Notes: generated by a model not told the origin, from the sequence alone. Shown: positions 20,058 to 32,400, counted from the first letter of the stretch. The stretch: DNA of 64,000 nt from Arachis hypogaea (GCF_003086295.3 NC_092044.1:73618024-73682023), one strand, 5' to 3'. Made by a program: numbers and translations.

Positions 20058-22842
20058 ATAAGCTCTACCTTAGAGCCACAGGAAGAGGAAGCACTAATTC
20101 AAGTGCTGAGGACACACAAGACAGCTCTTGGATAGTCCATCAATGATCTTAAGGGTATTAGCCCAGCCAGATGCATGCATAAGATCCTATTGGAGGATGA
20201 CGCTAAGCTAGTGGTTCAACCACAGAGGCGGCTGAATCCAGCCATGAAGGAGATGGTGCAGAAGGAGGTCACTAAATTACTAGAGGCTGGGATTATTTAT
20301 CCTATTTCTGATAGCCCCTGGGAAAGCCCTGTCCAAGTCATCCCTAAGAAGGGTGGCATGACAGTGGTTCATAATGAAAAAAATGAACTGGTTCCTACAA
20401 GAACAGTTACAGGGTGGCGTACGTGTATTGATTACAGAAGGCTCAATACAACTACCAGAAAGGATCATTTTCCTTTACCATTCATAGACCAGATGCTAGA
20501 AAGACTAGCAGGTCATGATTATTACTACTTTCTAGATAGATATTCAGGTTATAATCAAATTTCAATAGATCCTCAGGATCAAGAGGAAACAGCATTATCA
20601 TGTCCATTTGGAGTATTTACATACAGAAGGATGCCATTTGGTCTGTGCAATGCACCTGTAACCTTTCAAAGGTGCATGCTCTCTATTTTCTCTGATATGG
20701 TGGAAAATTTTTTGGAAGTCTTCATGGATGACTTTTCAGTATTTGGAGACTCATTCAGCTCCTGTCTTGACCATCTAGCACTTGTTCTAAAGAGATGCCA
20801 AGAGACTAACCTGGTTTCAAACTGGGAGAAATGTCACTTTATGGCGACTGAAGGAATTGTCCTTGGGCACAAAATTTCGAACAAGGGAATAGAGGTGGAT
20901 CAAGCTAAGGTAGAGGTAATTGAAAAATTACCACCACCTGCCAATTTTAAGGCAATCAGAAGCTTTCGGGGGCATACAGGATTCTATAAGAGGTTTATAA
21001 AAGATTTTTCGAAAATTACAAAACCTCTGAGTAATCTGCTAGCTGCTGACATGCCATTTATCTTTGATAAGGAGTGTCTGCAGGCATTTGAGACTCTGAA
21101 AGCTAAACTGGTCATAGCACCAGTCATCTCTGCACCAGACTGGACATTACCATTTGAACTAATGTGTGATACCAGTGACCATGCCATTGGTGCAGTGTTG
21201 GGACAAAGGCATGACAAGCTTCTGCACGTCATTTATTATGCCAGTCGTATTTTAAATGATGCACAGAAGAACTACACAACCACAGAAAAAGAGTTACTTG
21301 CAATGGTTTATGCCATTGACAAGTTCAGATCTTATTTAGTAGGATCAAAAGTGATTGTGTACACTGACCATGCTGCTCTTAAATATGTACTCACAAAGCA
21401 GGATTCAAAATCCAGACTCATAAGACGGGTGTTGCTTCTGTAAGATTTTGATATAGAAATAAGAGACAGAAAAGAGACAGAGAACCAAGTAGCAGATCAC
21501 CTGTCCCGAATAGAACCAGTAGAAGGGGCGTCCCTCTCTCTTACTGAGATCTCTAAAAACTTTCCGGATGAGCAACTCTTTGCCATCCAGGAAGTACCGT
21601 GGTTTGCAGACATTGCAAACTGCAAGGCTGTGAGATTCATACCCAAAGAGTATAGTAGGCAGCAATCAAAGAAATTGATATCGAATGCAAAGTACTATCT
21701 GTGGGATGAACCATATCTCTTTAAGAGATGTACAGACGGAGTAATCCGTAGATGTGTGCCTAAAGAAGAAGCACAGAAGATCCTCTGGCATTGCCATGGA
21801 TCACAGTATGGAGGAAATTTTGGAAGTGAGCGAACAGCCACAAGAGTCCTCCAATGTGGCTTCTACTGGCCTACTCTTTATAAAGATTCCTGAGAGTTTG
21901 TACGTAATTGTGACAGTTGCCAAAGATCTGGCAATTTGCCTCATGGTTATGCCATGCCTCAACAAGGGATCTTGGAAATTGAGTTGTTTGATGTGTGGGG
22001 TATTGACTTCATGGGTGGTGGCAGAGGATTATGTATCCAAATGGGTAGAGGCTATTGCAACACCCACTAATGATACTAAGACAGTGCTGAAATTCCTCCA
22101 AAAACATATCTTCAACAGATTTGGTGTCCCTAGAGTACTAATCAGTGATTGGGGCGCTTATTTCTGTAATAAACAGTTTTACTCTGCTATGGTTCGATAT
22201 GGAGTTAGCCACAGGGTGGCAACTCCATATCATCCACAGACAAATGGGCAAGCTGAAGTCTCTAATAGAAAACTTAAAAGAATCCTGGAACAGACTGTGA
22301 TTAACCGTAGAATGGATTGGGCAAGAAACTTGGATGATGCTCTGTGGGCATACATAACAGCATTCAAGACTCCTATAGGGACCTCTCCATACCAGCTTGT
22401 GTATGGAAAATCCTGTCACTTGCCAGTGGAACTGGAATACAAGGCCTACTGAGCAACCAGATTCCTAAACATTGATGCCAAGTTAGCTGGAGAAAAATGA
22501 TTGCTCTAGTTAAATGAGCTAGAGGAATTCAGACTCAATGCTTTCAAAAATGAAAAAATTTACAAAGAGAAAGCAAAAATATGGCATGATAAGAAGCTAT
22601 CATCCAGAGTCTTTGAGCCAGGGCAGAAAGTTCTGCTGTTTAACTCTAGGGTCAGATTATTCCCCGGAAAGTTGAAATCTCGGTGGAGAGGACCTATGTG
22701 ATTATAGGTGTGTCACCATATGGATATGTAGAGCTTTAGGATAATGACTCAAACAAAAAATTCATTGTTAATGGACGAGAGAGTCAAACAATATCTTGAA
22801 AGCAATTTTGAGCAAGAATGCTCAAAACTGATACTTGATTAA
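20058..22842 (+). pseudogene. RT, RNase H, integrase of element E (pol, broken)
   Basis: The frame continues from 10816 across the A insertion (IISSTLEPQEEEALIQVLRT); TAG at about 20133 is the first stop. [27 protein letters not shown] (Arg where Gly is usual after the catalytic Asp), MPFGLCNAP, and the active site FMDDF. RNase [45 protein letters not shown] at 21441 breaks the frame before DFDIEIRD. Integrase zinc finger: the second His is replaced in [16 protein letters not shown], and TGA (21891) precedes NCDSCQRS. Catalytic Asp in [10 protein letters not shown] is followed by a deletion with frameshift near 22010; the second Asp (LISDWGAYF) and Glu ([10 protein letters not shown]) remain. 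TGA at 22450, then the tail [13 protein letters not shown] with more stops, ending at 22842. The gene is inactive in this copy. Confidence 0.95.
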
Positions 22843-22865
22843 AGCTCAGTAATAGTCCAGCTAAA

Positions 22866-22902
22866 GACAATAAAGAAGCTCTTGCTGGGAGGCAACCCAG
22901 CC
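22866..22902 (+). promoter_or_regulatory. Conserved post-ORF hairpin motif (element E)
   Basis: AAAGAAGCTCTTGCTGGG leads into the loop AGGCAA and CCCAGC. The stem GCTGGG/CCCAGC (22884-22889, 22896-22901) replaces a T-A pair of the GTTGGG/CCCAAC stem seen in element A by C-G. It starts 24 bases after the pol stop. Confidence 0.7.
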
Positions 22903-23039
22903 ATTAACAAAGTTTATTTGTTAATTAAATGATAATTTTACAGGTTCATATTAATTATCTTAAAGGTAAAATAGCAACTGCATGAGTTCACAGAGTTACA
23001 GAAGGATTTAGTGGATAAAATAGTAAAAAGAAGCTCACT

Positions 23040-23340
23040 GGTGCGAAAACGCCAGTAAAAACTATTTTGGGCTAAACACCCAAAAGAAGCATCTACTAGG
23101 CGTTTAACGCCAGAAGGGATAGCCATTTGGGCGTTAAACGCCAGAATGGATACCATTTTGGGCGTTTAACGCCAGATTTACAGCATCCTGGGTGTTCAGA
23201 AAAGCACCTAGTGATAAAGGATTTTCTGGCATTTAACGCCAGCCAGAAGCTACAGCTGGCGTTAAACGCCCAGGAGAAGCAACAGATGGGCGTTAAACGC
23301 CCAAAACATGCAGCAGTTGGGCGTTTAATGCTAGGATTAT
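23040..23340 (+). repeat. GGCGTTNAACGCC palindrome array of element E
   Basis: About a dozen half or full palindromes, such as GGCGTTTAACGCC and GGGCGTTAAACGCCC, separated by 20-30 bases of unrelated sequence. It lies between the pol end and the env-like region, as in elements C and G. Confidence 0.85.
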
Positions 23341-23894
23341 GGGGAGAAGGTAACTTCGTTTTCACGTCAAATTTTTTCTATTTTTCATGTTTCAATTCAT
23401 GATTTCTTGCATAAACATGTTACAAACTCTCATCTTTCAACTTCAAATTCAAAAAAATTTTTAATCCTAAACATATTTCTTAATTTCTCTTCACTATCTT
23501 TTCAAACCTTTTTCAAAACTCATTTATCGTTTTGAATTCTTTTCAAATCTTTTTAAATTTTTTTTCAAAACTTTTTACACTCATCATATCTTCTTTTTAA
23601 AATTCAGATTTATCTTTTTCAAATATCTTCCATATCTTTTCAACTTTAAATTACATCTTTTTCCTATCATGCTTATCTTTTACAAATCATATATTCTATC
23701 CTATCTTCTTCAAAATTTTTCGAAAACCCACCCTCCATTCCCTTTAAATCTGCGTTCGGCCTCCCTCCTCTCCTCCACAATTCGAACTTGGCTCTCCCTC
23801 TATCCCTCTCCTTTCCTTTCTTTTTCTTGAGGACAAGAAAACTTCTAAGTTTGGTGTGTTTATCCGTGATCACTAAACCAATACCACTAAGATC
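23341..23894 (+). other. Pyrimidine-rich leader before env-like gene of element E
   Basis: T/C-rich with a weak TATA-like CTTTAAAT at about 23752 and a copy of CTAAGTTTGGTGT at about 23848. No gene. Confidence 0.4.
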
Positions 23895-24930
23895 ATGGCT
23901 CCTAAACCACTCCAATAGGCAAAAAAGAGAATATTCTAAAACCACTTTGGAATCAAGGGAAGTTATTAACCAAAGAACATTCAGACCATTACTACAAAAT
24001 AATGGGTCTAAGGTCAGTGATCCCGGAAGTTAAATTTGATCTGAAAGAAGACGAATATCCGGAGATCCAAGAGCAAATTCGAAACAGGAATTGGGAAATC
24101 CTAGCTAATCTTGAAACAAAGGTGGGAAGAAACATGGTTCAAGAATTTTACTCTAATCTGTGGCAAACAGACAGGCAGAGAATAGCTAGAACCGCCTTCT
24201 ATGACTATCGAACTCTGGTAAGAGGGAAGATTGTTCACCTCCACCCTGACAAAATAAGAGAGATCTTTAAGCTGCCTCAACTGCAAGATGACCCAGACTC
24301 CTTTAATAGGAGAATAATGAGAACAAATAAGAGCTTAGACGAAATTCTAGAGGACATATGCCTCCCTAGAACCAAGTGGACAACCAACACAAAGGGTGTC
24401 CCAAACCAACTCAAGAGAGGAGATCTCAAACCAGTCGCCAGAGACTGGCTGGACTTCATTGGACGTTCTATACTGCCCACTAGCAACCGCTCTAAAGTCA
24501 CCATCAAAAGAGCAGTAATGATCCATTGCATTATGTTGGGAAAAAAGTGGAAGTTCATCAACTAATTTCTTGTGAACTTTACACAATTGCAAACAAGAAC
24601 TCCAAAGATGCCAAATTGGCTTATCCAAACTTAATCTCTATGCTATGTAAAGATGCTGGGGTAAAGATGGAAGTAAATGAGTATATCTCAGTTGAGCAAC
24701 CAATCACCAAAAATTCAATGGAAGGACAACAAGTGCAGGACGACCCCATCAAGAGGATAGCACATGAGTTCCTCCCGGAACTCATAGAAGCTATGGACCA
24801 ACTAAAGGAACAATAGAAAAATCAAAATAGCATGCTTTGCAAACTGCTTGGGGAACAAGAAGAGCAGGGGCGTGAACTGAAGGAACTGAAGCGTCAGAAG
24901 CTATCTCTTGAAGGGCCAAGCACCCCATAG
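23895..24930 (+). pseudogene. env-position ORF of element E (decayed)
   Basis: The start is at about 23895 (MAPKPLQ, then TAG). Several stops precede the longest open part, 24002-24565: LRSVIPEVKFDLKEDEYPEI, RNRNWEILANLETKVGR, NMVQEFYSNLW, TLVRGKIVHLHPDKIREIFK, GDLKPVARDWLDFIGRSILP and TSNRSKVTIKRAVMIHCIML. A frameshift at about 24560 moves to a second frame (24526-24816: ISCELYTIANKNSKDAKLAY, then ISVEQPITKNSMEG), then TAG, and a Gln/Glu-rich end. The order matches the intact ORF of element C. Role unknown; no membrane segments. Confidence 0.8.
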
Positions 24931-25436
24931 ACTAAAGGAGCATCCACTTCCTAAAATAAAGATTGTTGAGTCCTAATCTTAGCCTTAACTCTGTGATAAT
25001 TGTTCTTATTAGGAATTTACCTTAGAAGTTATATATGAGTAGTAGTAATTAGTATCTTTATTTTGATTTTATCTCCAATTAAGCTATAATTTATTTTTCT
25101 CATCATCATCAAACATGAATAAAATAGCAGATTTTTAGAATAAGGAGGCAATATTTTTTTCGAGTTTTTAATAAGAAAAATTTAAATTATTTATATGTGG
25201 TGGCAATACTTTTTGTCTTCTGAATGAATGCCTGAATAGTACATAATTTTGATGGTGGAGTTTATGAATGTTAAATCTGTTGGCTCTTGTAGGAATGATG
25301 AACAAGAGAAATGTTATTGATGATCTGAAAATCATAAAATTGATTATTGAAGCAAGAAAAAGCAGTGAAAAAAAGGAGAAGTAGAAAAATCCAATAGCCC
25401 TTTAAACCAAAAAGCAAGGGGAAAAAGGATCTAAGG
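24931..25436 (+). other. 3' non-coding remnant of element E
   Basis: Similar in outline to 33070-33590 of element G (caatagcccttt, then aaggatctaagg). It is cut at 25436 by LTR F, so the last roughly 560 bases before E's own 3' LTR are missing. Confidence 0.6.
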
Positions 25437-27080
25437 TGATGAGCGAATAATTTATACGCTTTTTGGCATTGTTTTTAGCATGTTTTTAGTATGTTTTAGT
25501 TAGTTTTTATTATATTTTTGTTAGTTTTTAGTTAAAATTCACTTTTCTGGACTTTACTATGAGTTTGTATATTTTTCTGTGATTTCAGGTATTTTCTGGC
25601 TGAAATTGAGGGACCTGAGCAAAAATCTGATTCAGAGGCTAAAAAGAACTGCAGATGCTGTTAGATTCTGACCTCCCTGCACTCGAAGTGGATTTTTTGG
25701 AGCTATAGAAGCCAAATTGGCGCGCTCTCAATTGTGTTGGAAAGTAGACATCCTAGGCTTTCCAGCAATGTTAATAGTCTATACTTTGCCTGAGATTTGG
25801 TGGCCCAAACAGGCGTTACAAGTCAGCTCAAGAATTCTGGCGTAAAACGCCAGAACTAGCACAATAATGGGAGTTAAACGCCCAAACTGGCACAAAAGCT
25901 GGCGTTTAACTCCAAAAGAGTCTCTACACGAAAATGCTTCAATGCTCAGCCCAAACACACACCAAGTGGGCCCGGAAGTGGATTTTTATGTCATTTACTC
26001 ATTTCTGTAAACCCTAGCTACTAGTTCTCAATAAGTAGGACCTTTTGCTATTGTATTTTCGTCTTTTGATCACTTGAATCTTTTGATCATGTTTTTATGA
26101 TTAAACCCTCTTTGGGAGGCTGGCCATTCGGCCATGCCTAGACCTTGTTCTTATGTATTTTCAATGGTGGAGTTTCTACACACCATAGATTAAGGTGTGG
26201 AGCTCTGCTGTACCTCGAGTATTAATGCAATTACTATTGTTCTTCTATTCAATTCAGCTTATTCTTGTTCTAAGATATTCATTAGTACCCAAGAACATGA
26301 TGAATGTGATGATTATGTGACGCTCATCATCATTCTCACTTATGAACGCGTGCCTGACAACCACCTCCGTTCTACAAGCAAACATGGCTTGAATGTTTAT
26401 CTCTTGGACTTCTTAATCAGAATCTTCGTGGTATAAGCTAGAATTGATGGCGGCATTCAAGAGAATCCGGAAGGTCTAAACCTTGTCTGTGGTATTCTGA
26501 GTAGGATTCAAGGATTGAATGACTGTGACGAGCTTCAAACTCGCGATTGTGGGGCGTTAGTGACAGACGCAAAAGAATCATTGTATTCTATTCCGACATG
26601 ATCGAGAACCGATAGCTGAATAGCCGTGCTGTGACAGAGCGTGTTGAACATTTTTACTGAGATGATGGGAGGTAGCCACTGAGAACGGTGAAACCCTACA
26701 TACAGCTTGCCATGGAAAGGAGTAAGAAGGATTGGATGAAGACAGTAGGAAAGCAGAGAGACGAAAGGGACAAAGCATCTCCATACGCTTATCTGAAATT
26801 CTCACCAATGAATTACATAAGTATCTCTATCTTTATTTTATGCTTTATTCATAAATCATTCATAACCATTTGAATCTGCCTGACTGAGATTTACAAGATG
26901 ACCATAGCTTGCTTCATACCAACAATCTCCGTGGGATCGACCCTTACTCGCGTAAGGTTTACTACTTGGACGACCCAGTGCACTTGCTGGTTAGTTGTGT
27001 GAAGTTGTGATAAAGAGTTGAGATTGCAATTGAGCGTACCATGTTGATGGCACCATTGATGATCATAATTTTGTGCACCA
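25437..27080 (+). mobile_element. 5' LTR of element F
   Basis: 1644 bp, TGATGAGCGAATAATTTATA to ...TTTGTGCACCA. GGCGTAAAACGCC-type palindromes are at 25810-25915, the U5 hairpin CTTAC-TCGC-GTAAG at 26943-26956, and a primer site follows. The left flank is E sequence; the 3' end of F is lost. Confidence 0.85.
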
Positions 27081-27086
27081 AGTTTT

Positions 27087-27104
27087 TGGCGCCGTAGCCG
27101 GGGT
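27087..27104 (+). other. Primer-binding site of element F (variant)
   Basis: TGGCGCCGTAGCCGGGGT, two mismatches to the tRNA-Asp complement. Confidence 0.8.
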
Positions 27105-27944
27105 TTGTTTGAGTTTGGACAACTGACGGTTCATCTTGTTGCTTAGATTAGGTATTTTTCAGAATTTTTAAGAATGAATTCTAGTGTTTCAAGGTGATGT
27201 TCTTATCATCACCAAAGCTGATTGATCTTCATCAATTTAGCTCTTGAATGTAATGTCCTGCTGAAGTTTGGCTAGCCATGTCTAATTTCTTTTGACTGAA
27301 GCTTTAGACTAACATTGCATGATTCCTGGAATTCTTATTAAAAATTTTGAATCTCTTTATTTTCTCCTCCATATAATTTTCGAAAAATCAAAAAAAATTA
27401 AAAAATCATAAAAACCAAAAATATTTCTTGTTTGAGTCTAGTGTTTCATTTTAAGTTTGGTGTCCATTGCATGTTTCTGTTCTTCTTGCATTTATCATGT
27501 GTCTTCATTGATCTTCAAGTTGTTCTTGATGATTTACTTGCTCTAATCTTTAAATTCTCTCGTTTTGTGTGTTTTGTTGTTTCTCATATGTATTCTCAAT
27601 TTGTTAGTGTCAGTAGTATACAAACTTCTAAGTTTGGTGTCTTGCATGCATTATTTATTTGATTTTAGTTGCATTTTGGTTATTCCTCATTACTAAAAAT
27701 CCAAAAAATTTTTAATTTGTGTCTTTTCAAGTCAATAATACAGAGAATTGAAGATTCAGAACATACAGCAGAGGAATTACACAGAAAAAGCTGGGCGTTC
27801 AAAACGCCCAGTGAGGAAGGAAAACTGGCATTTAAACGCCAGCCAGGGTGCCTGGCTGGGCGTTTAACCCCAAAAGGGTAGTGTTTTGGGCGTTAAATGC
27901 CAGAATGGATACCATTCTGGGCGTTTAACACCAGGATGGCACAA
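27105..27944 (+). mobile_element. Leader of element F with palindromes, truncated by G
   Basis: Holds TAAGTTTGGTGT near 27455 and 27632 and GGCGTT/AACGCC palindromes at 27795-27935. It matches, in reverse, the leader of element C (58855-58975), where the sequence continues past the point (27944) at which LTR G begins here. No gag remains. Confidence 0.75.
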
Positions 27945-29751
27945 TGATGAGCGGATAATTTATACGCTTTTTGGCATTGCTTTTAGGTAGTTTTTAGTAA
28001 GTTCAAGCTACTTTTAGGGATGTTTTCATTAGTTTTTATGTTAAATTCACATTTCTGGACTTTACTATGAGTTTGTGTGTTTTTCTGTCATTTCAGGTAA
28101 TTTCTGGCTGAAATTGAGGGACTTGAGCAAAACTCCGAAAAAGGCTGACAAAAGGACTGCTGATGCTGTTGGAATCTGACCTCCCTGCACTCGAAATGGA
28201 TTTTCTGGAGCTACAGAACTCCCAATGGCGCGCTCTCAACGGCGTTGGAAAGTAGACATCCAGAGCTTTCCAGCAATATATAACAGTCCATACTTTATTC
28301 GGAAATTGACGACGTAACTTGGCGTTGAACGCCAAGTACATGCTGCTGTCTAGAGTTAAACGCCAGAAACACGTCATGATCCGGAGTTGAACGCCCAAAA
28401 CACGTTATAACTTGGAGTTCAACTCCAAGAAAAGCCTCAGCTCGTGGATAGATCAAGCTCAGCCCAAACATACACCAAGTGGGCCCCGGAAGTGGATTTA
28501 TGCATCAATTACTTACTCATGTAAACCCTAGTAGCTAGTTTATTATAAATAGGACTTTTTACTAGTGTATTTCATCATCTCTGGACGCTTAGTCCTTAGA
28601 CCATGGGGGCTGGCCATTCGGCCATGCCTGAACCTTTCACTTATGTATTTTCAACAGTAGAGTTTCTGCACACCATAGATTAAGGGTGTGGAGCTCTACT
28701 GTACCTCAAGTTTCAATACAATTATTATTACTTTCTATTCAATTCTCTTTCAATTCTCTTTTATTCTTATTCCAAGATATACGTTGCACAACACTTTGAT
28801 GAATGTGATGATCCGTGACACTCATCATCATTCTCACCTATGAATGCGCGTGATTGACAACCACTTCCGTTCTACTCTAGGCCGGGCGCATATCTCTTAG
28901 ATTCCCCAACAGAACCTTCGTGGTATAAGCTAGATAGATGGCGGCATTCATGGGGATCCAGAAAGTCTAACCTTGTCTGTGGTATTCCGAGTAGGATTCA
29001 GGGAATCTGGAAAGTCTAACCTTGTCTGTGGTATTCCGAGTAAGATTCCGGTATTGAATGACTGTGACGAGCTTCAAACTCCTGAAGGCTGCGCGTGATG
29101 ACAAACGCAAAAGAGTCAATGGATTCTACTCCAACCTGATTGAGAACCGACAGATGATTAGCCGTGCTGTGACAGAGCATTTGGACCATTTTCACTGAGA
29201 GGATGGGATGTAGCTATCAACAAGGGTGATGCCTCCAGACGATTAGCCGTGCAGTGACAGCGCATAGGACCATTTTCCTGAGAGGATTAAAAGTAGCCAT
29301 TGATGATGGTGATGCCCTACATACAGCTTGCCATGGAAAGGAGTAGGAAGGATTGGATGAATGTAATAAGAAAATAGAGATCCGAGAGGAGCACAGCATC
29401 TCCACACGCCTATCTAAAATTCCCACTATTGATTTACATAAGTATTTCTATCCCTTTTTATTTTCTATTTATTATTAATTTTCGAAACCCATAACCATTT
29501 AATCTGCATAACTGAGATTTACAAGGTGACCATAGCTTGCTTCATACCAACAATCTCTGTGGGATCGACCCTTACTCACGTAAGGTATTACTTGGATGAC
29601 CCAGTACACTTGCTGGTTAAGTTGAACGGAGTTATGATCACACCAGGGATTATTAAGATCCTAATTCATCAAACCATGATCTCTTTGGGGTATTTTTGAT
29701 TTCATACAAATACAAAGAGACCAACTTTGAGGATCACAATTTCGTCCACCA
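27945..29751 (+). mobile_element. 5' LTR of element G
   Basis: 1807 bp. Palindromes at 28318-28435 (such as TTGGCGTTGAACGCCAA), TATA box TATAAATA at 28544-28551, U5 hairpin CTTAC-TCAC-GTAAG at 29571-29584. Confidence 0.9.
28544..28551 (+). promoter_or_regulatory. TATA box of element G LTR
   Basis: TTATTATAAATAGGAC. It lies about 110 bases after the U3 palindromes; the 3' LTR copy is at 34767-34774. Confidence 0.6.
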
Positions 29752-29757
29752 AGTTTT

Positions 29758-29775
29758 TGGCGCCGTTGCCGGGGA
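29758..29775 (+). other. Primer-binding site of element G (tRNA-Asp)
   Basis: TGGCGCCGTTGCCGGGGA, perfect, 6 bases after the LTR. Confidence 0.95.
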
Positions 29776-31075
29776 TTGTTCGAGTATGGACAACTGAGGG
29801 TTCATCTTGTTGCTCAGATTAGGTAATTTTCTTTTCAAAAATCTTTTTTCAAAATTTTTCTTTTATTTTCGTTTTTCTAAAAGAATATTTTCGAAAAAAT
29901 AAAATAAAAATACAAAAAAATTAGAAAATCATAAAAATCAAAAATATTTTGTGTTTCTTGTTTGAGTCTTGAGTCAATTTTTAAGTTTGGTGTCAATTGC
30001 ATGTTTTTAAAATTTATGCATTAAATTTTCGAAAATTCCATGCATTCATAGTGTTCTTCATGATCTTCAAGTTGTTCTTGACAAGTCTTCTTGTTTGATC
30101 TTGATGATTTCTTGTTTTGTGTTGTTTGTTGTTTTTCATGTGCACTTTTGCATTTATATTTTCCATGCATTAAAGATTTCTAAGTTTGGTGTCTTGCATG
30201 TTTTCATTGCATCAAAAATTTTTCAAAATTGTGTTCTTGATGTTCATCATGATCTTCAAAGTGTTCTTGGTGTTCATCTTGACATTCATAGTGTTCTTGC
30301 ATGCATCTTGTGTTTTGATCCAAAATTTTCATGTTTTGGGTCATGTTTGTGTTTTTCTCTCTCATAATTAAAAATTCAAAAATCAAAAATATATCTTTTC
30401 TTTTTTTTCTCTCCAAATTTTCGAAATTTTAGGTTGACTTGGTCAAAAATTTTTTAAAATTAGTTGTTTCTTACAAGTCAAATCAAAATTTCAATTTTAA
30501 AAAAAAAATCTTATCTTTTCAAAATCTTTTTTAAAAAAATTATATCTTTTTCGTTTTTTTCTATTTTTCGAAAATTTCAAAAAAATCTTTTTCAAAATAT
30601 TTTCAAAATCTTTTTCTTATCTTTATATCATATTTTCAAAAATTCACTAATGATTAATGTGATTGATTCAAAAATTTGAAGTTTGTTACTTTCTTGTTAA
30701 GAAAGGTTCAATCTTTAAGTTCTAGAATCTTATCTTGAAGTTTCTTATTAGTGAAGTAGGTAATTTCAAATTTTTAAAATTAAATCTTTTTCAACAAATC
30801 TTTTATCTTTTATCTTATCTTTTTCAAAAACTTTATCTTTTTCAAAATTTGATTTCAAAATATCTTATCTAACTTCTTATCTTCTTATCTTTTTCAACTA
30901 ACTCTTTGACTTTTTGTTTGTTTCTTATCTTTTTCAAAACCACCTAACTACTTTTCCCTCTCTAATTTTCGAAAATATCTCATCTCTTTTTCAAAAATTT
31001 TCTTATTGTTTTAAATTTTAATTTTAAACTTATCTTATCTTTAATTTTCGAAAATTACTAACCCCTTTTTCAAAA
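29776..31075 (+). other. Leader of element G
   Basis: Extremely A/T-rich with repeated ttttcaaaa and tttcgaaaa stretches and copies of TAAGTTTGGTGT near 29985 and 30180. The gag gene that follows in element C is deleted; the leader joins protease sequence at about 31100. Confidence 0.7.
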
Positions 31076-31939
31076 TTGTTTTCGAAATTTTCCCTCTCTT
31101 TTCTTATTAAGGATCCAAAGGAATCTGAGGCTCATATAGAGACCATAGAAATTCCATTAAATCTCCTTCTGCCATTCATGAGCTCTGAAGACTATTCTTC
31201 CTCTGAAGAGGATGAAGATGTGACTGGAGAGCAAGTTGCTCAATACTTAGGAGCTATCATGAAGCTGAATGCCAAGTTGTTTGGTAATGAGACTTGGAAA
31301 AGTGAACCTCCCTTGCTCATTAGTGAACTAGATACTTGGATTCAGAAAACTCTACCTCAAAAGAAACAAGATCTTGGCAAGTTCTTAATACCTTGTACCA
31401 TAGGCACCATGATCTTTGAAAAAGCTCTGTGTGATCTGGGGTCAGGGATAAATCTTATGCCACTCTCTGTAATGGAGAAGCTGGGAATCATTGAGGTACA
31501 ACCTGCCTTGTTCTCATTACAATTGGCTGACAAGTCATTGAGACAAGCTTATGGAATAGTAGAGGACGTGTTAGTAAAGGTTAAAGGCCTTTACATCCCT
31601 GCTGATTTCATATTCTTAGACACTAGGAAGGAAGAGGATGATTGCATCATCCTTGGAAGACCTTTCCTAGCCACAGCAGAAGCTGTGATAGATGTCAACA
31701 GAGGTGAATTAGTCCTTCAATTGAATGGGGACTACCTTGTGTTTAAGGCACATGGCCATCCCTCTGTGACAAAAGAGAGTAAGCATGAAGAGCTTCACTC
31801 AGTTCAGAGTCAAGAAGAGCCCACACAGTCAAACTCTAAGTTTGGTGTTGTGAGGCCACAACCAAACTCTAAGTTTGGTGTTAAGACCCCATATCCAAAC
31901 TCTAAGTTTGGTGTTGGCAACTATACAACATTGACCTGA
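31076..31939 (+). CDS. Protease ORF of element G, gag deleted
   Basis: The first 11 residues come from the leader. From KDPKESEAHIETIEIPLNLL the product follows the C-terminal half of the gag-protease ORF of element C: LPFMSSEDYSSSEEDEDV, EQVAQYLGAIMKLNAKLFGN, the protease core ALCDLGSGINLMPLSVMEKL, VEDVLVKVKGLYIPADFIFL, CIILGRPFLATAEAVIDVNR. It ends with three SKFGV units spaced by Pro/Gln-rich links, each encoded by a copy of the TAAGTTTGGTGTT motif. As in C the frame stops there with no RT. The catalytic loop is Asp-Leu-Gly-Ser. Whether it is translated without gag is doubtful. Confidence 0.85.
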   Translation: MFSKFSLSFLIKDPKESEAHIETIEIPLNLLLPFMSSEDYSSSEEDEDVTGEQVAQYLGAIMKLNAKLFGNETWKSEPPLLISELDTWIQKTLPQKKQDLGKFLIPCTIGTMIFEKALCDLGSGINLMPLSVMEKLGIIEVQPALFSLQLADKSLRQAYGIVEDVLVKVKGLYIPADFIFLDTRKEEDDCIILGRPFLATAEAVIDVNRGELVLQLNGDYLVFKAHGHPSVTKESKHEELHSVQSQEEPTQSNSKFGVVRPQPNSKFGVKTPYPNSKFGVGNYTTLT

Positions 31940-31974
31940 TCACCTTGTGGCTCCATGAGAGCCACTGTCAAGCT

Positions 31975-32012
31975 ATTGACATTAAAGAAGCGCTTGTTGG
32001 GAGGCAACCCAA
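31975..32012 (+). promoter_or_regulatory. Conserved post-ORF hairpin motif (element G)
   Basis: TTAAAGAAGCGCTTG, then stem TTGGG (31997-32001), loop AGGCAA, stem CCCAA (32008-32012). It starts about 36 bases after the ORF stop. Confidence 0.7.
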
Positions 32013-32149
32013 TTTTATTTATCTAGTTTTTATTTTATTGTTATTTTGTGTTTTCTTAGGTACATGATCATGAGGAGTCACGAAAAAATCAAAAAAAATT
32101 AAAAACAGAGTCAAAAACAGAAGAAAAAAATTTTCACACCCTGGAGGAC

Positions 32150-32400
32150 GCACAGGCTGGCGTTCAACGCCAGTAAGATGCATCTGGCCGGCGTTCAACG
32201 CCAGAACAGAGCACCATTCTGGCGCTGAACGCCAGAAACAAGCAAAATTCTGGCGCTGAACGCCAGGAATGTGCCTGGAGAAGAAAAGCTGGCGCTGAAC
32301 GCTAGTAACAAGCATGAAACTGGCGTTCAACGCCATAAACATGCTTTACATGGGCGTTGAACGCCCAGAATGTGCACCAATGGGCGTTTAAACGCCAAAA
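32150..32400 (+). repeat. GGCGTTCAACGCC palindrome array of element G
   Basis: Eight palindromes such as CTGGCGTTCAACGCCAG and CTGGCGCTGAACGCCAG spaced by about 20-25 bases. It precedes the pyrimidine-rich leader of the env-like gene. Confidence 0.9.

Larger units (their letters stand above)
9554..25436 (+). mobile_element. Element E: degraded autonomous-type Athila-like element, split by element A
   Basis: Plus-strand order: gag scrap (9554-9645), palindrome-rich linker, protease (to 10491), [element A 10817-20052], RT, RNase H and integrase (20058-22842), conserved hairpin motif, palindrome array (23040-23340), env-like pseudogene (23895-24930), 3' non-coding. The sequence up to 10816 reads in frame into 20058 once A and one TAATC copy are removed. 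No LTR of E survives: LTR S abuts it on the left and LTR F on the right. This is the only element here with a polymerase. Confidence 0.85.
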
